Origin: an uncultured Ruminococcus sp.
GTDB taxonomy: Bacteria > Bacillota > Clostridia > Oscillospirales > CAG-272
NCBI GenBank assembly: GCA_902797495.1
Contig: CADBTH010000051.1
Span: 1-8,924, forward strand
Direction of reading: 5' to 3'
Length of the DNA stretch: 8,924 bases
Part shown: positions 5,600-8,924 of the stretch, in pieces
Numbering within the stretch: position 1 is the stretch's first letter
How the letters are laid out: the number at the start of each line of letters is the position of its first letter
Position numbers and translations under genes: made by a program
The notes under the pieces: generated by a model
Database searches by the model: none
Seen by the model: only the letters and a program-made list of their open reading frames with translations
What the model was told of the DNA's origin: nothing

Positions 5600-8581
5600 A
5601 TGGTTTTATCACACGCAGCGCGAAGGATCATGTCGTTCTGCCTCGCTTTTTTGTTGACCGTATCGTGCCTTCCGTTCTGCTTCACGGCGGTTTTCGCCGA
5701 GGAAGAAGGGGGCGCCTTCTACGCCGTTGCGTCGTCCACCGCTCTGAGCACGGACGGCAAGACTCTTATCGAGAACTACAGCGAAGAGATATACTATCCC
5801 TTCGGCGCGGCGGACGAGGTGAGGGCGTCGACTTTCCGTGGAAGACCCGCCATCGTTTCCTCGCCGCGTGAAACGAACGACGGCGCTTTTTACCTCGCTT
5901 ACGCGGAGCCGAAGGATCTTTCGGCTTATAACGAGCTTTACTTTCAGCTGAGGATCGAAGGCACGGGGGGAAAATGCGACGTTCAGATGACGTTCTCTTC
6001 CGGCGGCGAAACGTACGACGTCAGGGGATCGTTTGAACCGGGGATATCGTACGACGTATACTGTCCGGTCTCCTCATTCGGAGCAAGGTCGGCGGTCGAT
6101 CACGTTTATTTCTACTATTCGTCGAACGAAAATATCGGCTTCGTCACCGTTTCCTCGATCTATGCGGATGCGAAGTTCACGTATTCGCACGCTGAGAGAT
6201 TCTCAGCCGACGCTTTCACGATAGACTCAGAAAACGTAATATCCGAAAAGAGCATTACGATCGAGCCGTCCGCCGGCGCGTGCTCTCTCGAAGCGAAGAG
6301 GCGGGGTGCGAGCGGCTCCTCCGGGACCGTCATCTCCCGCGTTTCCGTATCGGGAGTCGAGACCGGCACCATGACCCTCCTTGTCAAGGATCAGAAGGCT
6401 TCCGATTATTCCGATATTTCGACGATATATCTGTTCCCCGGAAAGAACTCGTATACGTTCATATACGACGTTTCGGCGGGAAACGGCTTCTACAAGCTCT
6501 CGTTCTCGGGAACGGAGTGCACAGACGGGAAGTCGCTGTCCGTCGACAGCGTATCGTTTACGTACTTTGATGAAAAGATAGACGACTCCAAGGAGACATA
6601 CCCCGCGAGTATTTCCTCCTGCTCTCTCTCTTCCGACGGGAAGAGCGTCAACGTCAAGGGCACGGTCGGCTCGGGCTTCGTCGTGAACAATATCGACGGA
6701 AAGATAGGCATCGTCGCCGAGGATATGTGGAGAAGTCACGACCCCGTCGTCGTCGCGAGCGCCGATATGTCGACGATGTTCGACATGAAGATCGCGGTCT
6801 CGTCTCTGCCCGCGCTCCCGTATCTGTGCAGATTCGGCGTCGTCCTTCTGTCAGGCGACGAAGGAGAATTCGAGAGGGAGTCGCAGTCCGTTTATCCGTC
6901 GTTCCCCACGGGAGCCGTCGTCGGAGCGCCGTCCATTTTCGGTATCGAATCGGACGATACGTCCGCGCCGTTCGAGTGCGCCGCGTCGTACACGGTTTGC
7001 GACGTGGACGTTGAACGGCTCGTCACGGACGACCCCGCGAGCGGAAGATTCTTCTCGTACGCGGGAAATTACTACTACCTCAACACGTCGTATCTTTCGG
7101 AGCTCGAACGCACTCTCGGTTTCTATCTGTCTTCCGGCGTCAAGGTCTACGTCAGGATAGTTTCGTCCGGAGGCGCGGAGGACGAGTTCGAGTGCCCCGA
7201 CGCCTACGACGTTCCGACGGTGATGAGATACGCCGCCGCAGTCGACTATATCACGGAGACGTATCCGTCCGTCTACGGGATCATCGCAGGATGCAGGATA
7301 AATACTTTCAGGTACAACAGGACGGACAAGGAGGACCTCTTCCTCTACGCCGAAAACTACGCGGAATATCTGAGAGTCGTCGCTTCGGCGGCGAAGTCAA
7401 ACAATCCGTCGTGCCTCGTCGCGGTTCCTTTCGGCGACGGCTACCTGTACGGCGGGGACGGAAGAGTCGCGGAATACGACAGTATCACGGGTATCGGCGA
7501 CGAGACTTGCGACCCGATAATGCTGTCCGTCCTGATATCGAAGTTCCTCTCCGAGGGAGGTGGCGTTCAGTGGTACATGATGTACGAGTGTGAGAGCGCG
7601 CCGATGGAGAAAGCGGAGCTTTTGTCGAGAGCCGTCTCGCGCCTTTCGCAGAACGTGGGAAGCGCGCCTGCGGGACACGTCCTTTACTGGAGGCCCGACG
7701 GAGAACTGACGGAGGAAGACCTCGCCTCGCTCGACGGGGGAACGCCGCTCACGACTCTCGGTACCAAGAGCTTTATCATCTCGCTGAAAGGCGGCGCCGC
7801 TTCTGCGGAAACTCTCGCCGCGCTGAAATATTTCGATCCCGACAGTACGCGAGCTTACGATATAGTTACCGCCAACGCCCTGCCGTCGTACGACGCGCCG
7901 CAGACCGGCCGCGTGTTCATAAAGGACTTCAGAAGGTCCTACGGCGCGGGAGATTTCTTCTCCGGCGGCACGGTGTCGTCTCTGACGACCGAAAAGAGCG
8001 AGGTCATGTCGCGCTTTGAAGGACAGGGCGGAGAAAGAGCGCTTCGCGCCGCGGGCGACGGCTCGCTCGGAGGCGAGGGTATCATAATGGCGAACTTCGC
8101 AACTCCGGTGCCGTTTACCGCCGCGGACACTCTCGACGTCGCGCTTTGCGTCACGGGCGAGGGTGAGAGCATACCCGTAAAGATCGTAGCCGGAAACGGC
8201 GCGGACAGATGCGAATACAGATACAGCGCGTCTCCCGGAGTCCCGGTCCTCCTTAAATGCAGGATTTCGGAGTCCGGTCTGGACGCTGCGTCGTACGTTG
8301 CGATAGAGGTCGCGTGTTCATCCGAATATACGGTGGACGTATCCGGCATCTCTCTGTCGAGAGACGACGGGGACGAAGACGCCGTCAGGGATTCTATCGG
8401 CGGCGACGGCGGAGTGAAAAAGGACAACGGGGCGACCGTCACCGCGCTGATCGCGACCGGAGCCGCAACGCTCGCCGTCTTCGCGCTCCTCAGTATAAAG
8501 GGAGACCGTAAGGACGACGGAGCGAAAGAGGCCTCGAAGGAGACCGCCGCGGCGCGGAAAGGCCCGCGCAAATTCAAGTGA
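5600..8581 (+). CDS. Large secreted, membrane-anchored multi-domain surface protein of unknown function
   Basis: I do not recognise this 993-residue protein as a named family. Residues 1-33 are a signal peptide (basic ARR, a hydrophobic core, cleavage probably after AVFA). Residues 945-967 are a C-terminal membrane helix, followed by a lysine/arginine-rich tail ending RKGPRKFK, so the bulk should face outward. Between them lie two strand-rich, beta-sandwich-like stretches (about 35-195 and 200-325), which look like carbohydrate-binding or galactose-binding-like modules. Next are an Ig-like stretch (335-437), an alternating helix/strand region (about 445-765) suggestive of a glycosidase-type barrel, and a last beta-sandwich (about 770-920). 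Barrel-like pieces are GVKVYVRIV (513-521), YGIIAGCRINTF (559-570), CLVAVPFGDG (605-614), VQWYMMYECE (656-665) and HVLYWRPDG (693-701). A clear acid/base Asn-Glu motif is not seen. A glycan-binding or glycan-processing role is a guess from architecture. The ATG has AAGGAGG 8 nt upstream. guaA follows after 34 nt without a terminator. Confidence 0.75.
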   Translation: MVLSHAARRIMSFCLAFLLTVSCLPFCFTAVFAEEEGGAFYAVASSTALSTDGKTLIENYSEEIYYPFGAADEVRASTFRGRPAIVSSPRETNDGAFYLAYAEPKDLSAYNELYFQLRIEGTGGKCDVQMTFSSGGETYDVRGSFEPGISYDVYCPVSSFGARSAVDHVYFYYSSNENIGFVTVSSIYADAKFTYSHAERFSADAFTIDSENVISEKSITIEPSAGACSLEAKRRGASGSSGTVISRVSVSGVETGTMTLLVKDQKASDYSDISTIYLFPGKNSYTFIYDVSAGNGFYKLSFSGTECTDGKSLSVDSVSFTYFDEKIDDSKETYPASISSCSLSSDGKSVNVKGTVGSGFVVNNIDGKIGIVAEDMWRSHDPVVVASADMSTMFDMKIAVSSLPALPYLCRFGVVLLSGDEGEFERESQSVYPSFPTGAVVGAPSIFGIESDDTSAPFECAASYTVCDVDVERLVTDDPASGRFFSYAGNYYYLNTSYLSELERTLGFYLSSGVKVYVRIVSSGGAEDEFECPDAYDVPTVMRYAAAVDYITETYPSVYGIIAGCRINTFRYNRTDKEDLFLYAENYAEYLRVVASAAKSNNPSCLVAVPFGDGYLYGGDGRVAEYDSITGIGDETCDPIMLSVLISKFLSEGGGVQWYMMYECESAPMEKAELLSRAVSRLSQNVGSAPAGHVLYWRPDGELTEEDLASLDGGTPLTTLGTKSFIISLKGGAASAETLAALKYFDPDSTRAYDIVTANALPSYDAPQTGRVFIKDFRRSYGAGDFFSGGTVSSLTTEKSEVMSRFEGQGGERALRAAGDGSLGGEGIIMANFATPVPFTAADTLDVALCVTGEGESIPVKIVAGNGADRCEYRYSASPGVPVLLKCRISESGLDAASYVAIEVACSSEYTVDVSGISLSRDDGDEDAVRDSIGGDGGVKKDNGATVTALIATGAATLAVFALLSIKGDRKDDGAKEASKETAAARKGPRKFK

Positions 8582-8615
8582 TTCTTATAATTTTTACATA
8601 CTCGGAGGAAAAACA

Positions 8616-8924
8616 ATGAACAACAGACGTCCGGAAACAATGGAACGCATCAGAACGAGCGAACAGGCAGCGGCTTTTATTGACGAGCAGGTAGCCGCCC
8701 TTCGCGAACAGATAGGCGACGGCAAGGTCCTTCTCGCTCTGTCGGGCGGCGTGGACTCGTCGGTAGTCGCCGCGCTCCTCATCAAGGCGATAGGAGACAG
8801 ACTCGTCTGCGTACACGTCAACCACGGTCTTCTCAGAAAGGGAGAGCCGGAGCAGGTCATCGAGGTGTTCCGCAATCAGATGAGCGCAAACCTCATCTAC
8901 GTCGACGCGGTCGACCGATTCCTC
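8616..8924 (+). CDS. guaA: GMP synthase, ATP-pyrophosphatase part (3' end beyond window)
   Basis: The 103 visible codons match the ATP-PPase domain of GMP synthase, which adenylates XMP and lets ammonia replace the adenylate to give GMP, the last step of guanine nucleotide synthesis. The PP-loop is SGGVDSS (43-49). It is preceded by REQIGDGKVLLAL (30-42) and followed by AIGDRLVCVHVNHGLLRKGE (58-77), EQV, and NLIYVDAVDRFL at the edge, which correspond closely to the bacterial GuaA pattern. Most bacterial GuaA proteins have about 190 residues of glutaminase domain before this point. Here only about 35 residues precede it, and GGAGG (8604-8608) sits 7 nt before the ATG, so the start is convincing and the glutaminase domain is absent from this chain. 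A lone TATAAT at 8586-8591 lacks a -35. The gene may be co-transcribed with the surface-protein gene 34 nt upstream. No purine riboswitch fits in that gap. Confidence 0.9.
   Translation, partial: MNNRRPETMERIRTSEQAAAFIDEQVAALREQIGDGKVLLALSGGVDSSVVAALLIKAIGDRLVCVHVNHGLLRKGEPEQVIEVFRNQMSANLIYVDAVDRFL

Noticed and set aside
5618..5672. A lipoprotein signal in the surface protein (cysteines at residues 14, 23 and 27 of the signal region).
   Set aside because: None is preceded by a proper lipobox (Leu-Ala/Ser-Gly/Ala-Cys), and AVFA followed by Glu-rich sequence is a good ordinary signal peptidase I site. The protein also has a C-terminal membrane anchor.
8586..8591. A dedicated promoter for guaA at the TATAAT before it.
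   Set aside because: There is no -35 at 16-18 nt and no TGn extension, so it is recorded only as a lone -10-like match within a 34-nt gap.

Overview
The window reads as a piece of chromosome from a Gram-positive, Clostridia-type Firmicute, plausibly an uncultured gut Oscillospiraceae or Christensenellales relative. This placement is inferred from gene content (ECF-type transporter S component, PotA-type ATPase, AlaX-like editing protein, sortase-less surface protein with a C-terminal anchor), strong AGGAGG-type ribosome binding sites, TATAAT-type -10 boxes, and GC-rich coding sequence separated by sharply AT-rich intergenic promoters. No mobile element, CRISPR array, tRNA or rRNA was seen. 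No stretch longer than 300 bases lacks a gene.

Layout. Positions 1-232 (+) hold the 3' end of an ECF transporter S component, probably RibU-like. It converges on a minus-strand pair: an M18 aminopeptidase (1188-2471) followed 4 nt later by an AEC-family permease (263-1183). A bidirectional hairpin at 235-261 separates the two converging units. A 217-bp divergent region (2472-2688) carries a promoter for each direction. On the plus strand it drives a PotA-like ABC ATPase (2689-4260), which converges on an AlaX-type alanyl-tRNA editing protein (4302-5447, -) across a second bidirectional terminator (4267-4297). A second divergent promoter region (5448-5599) separates the editing gene from a large secreted, membrane-anchored protein (5600-8581, +). 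A GMP synthase gene (guaA, 8616 to the window edge) follows 34 nt later.

The genes do not form one pathway. They are short transcription units of housekeeping type (vitamin uptake, peptide turnover, polyamine uptake, translation fidelity, purine synthesis) plus one surface protein. Two things stand out. The PotA-like ATPase has its C-terminal TOBE domain split by two tandem repeats of about 86-91 residues, which makes it about 150 residues longer than usual. The 993-residue surface protein looks like a multi-domain beta-sandwich protein around a possible glycosidase-like barrel with no clear catalytic glutamate. The guaA gene also starts directly at its ATP-pyrophosphatase domain, so the usual fused glutaminase domain is missing from its N-terminus.
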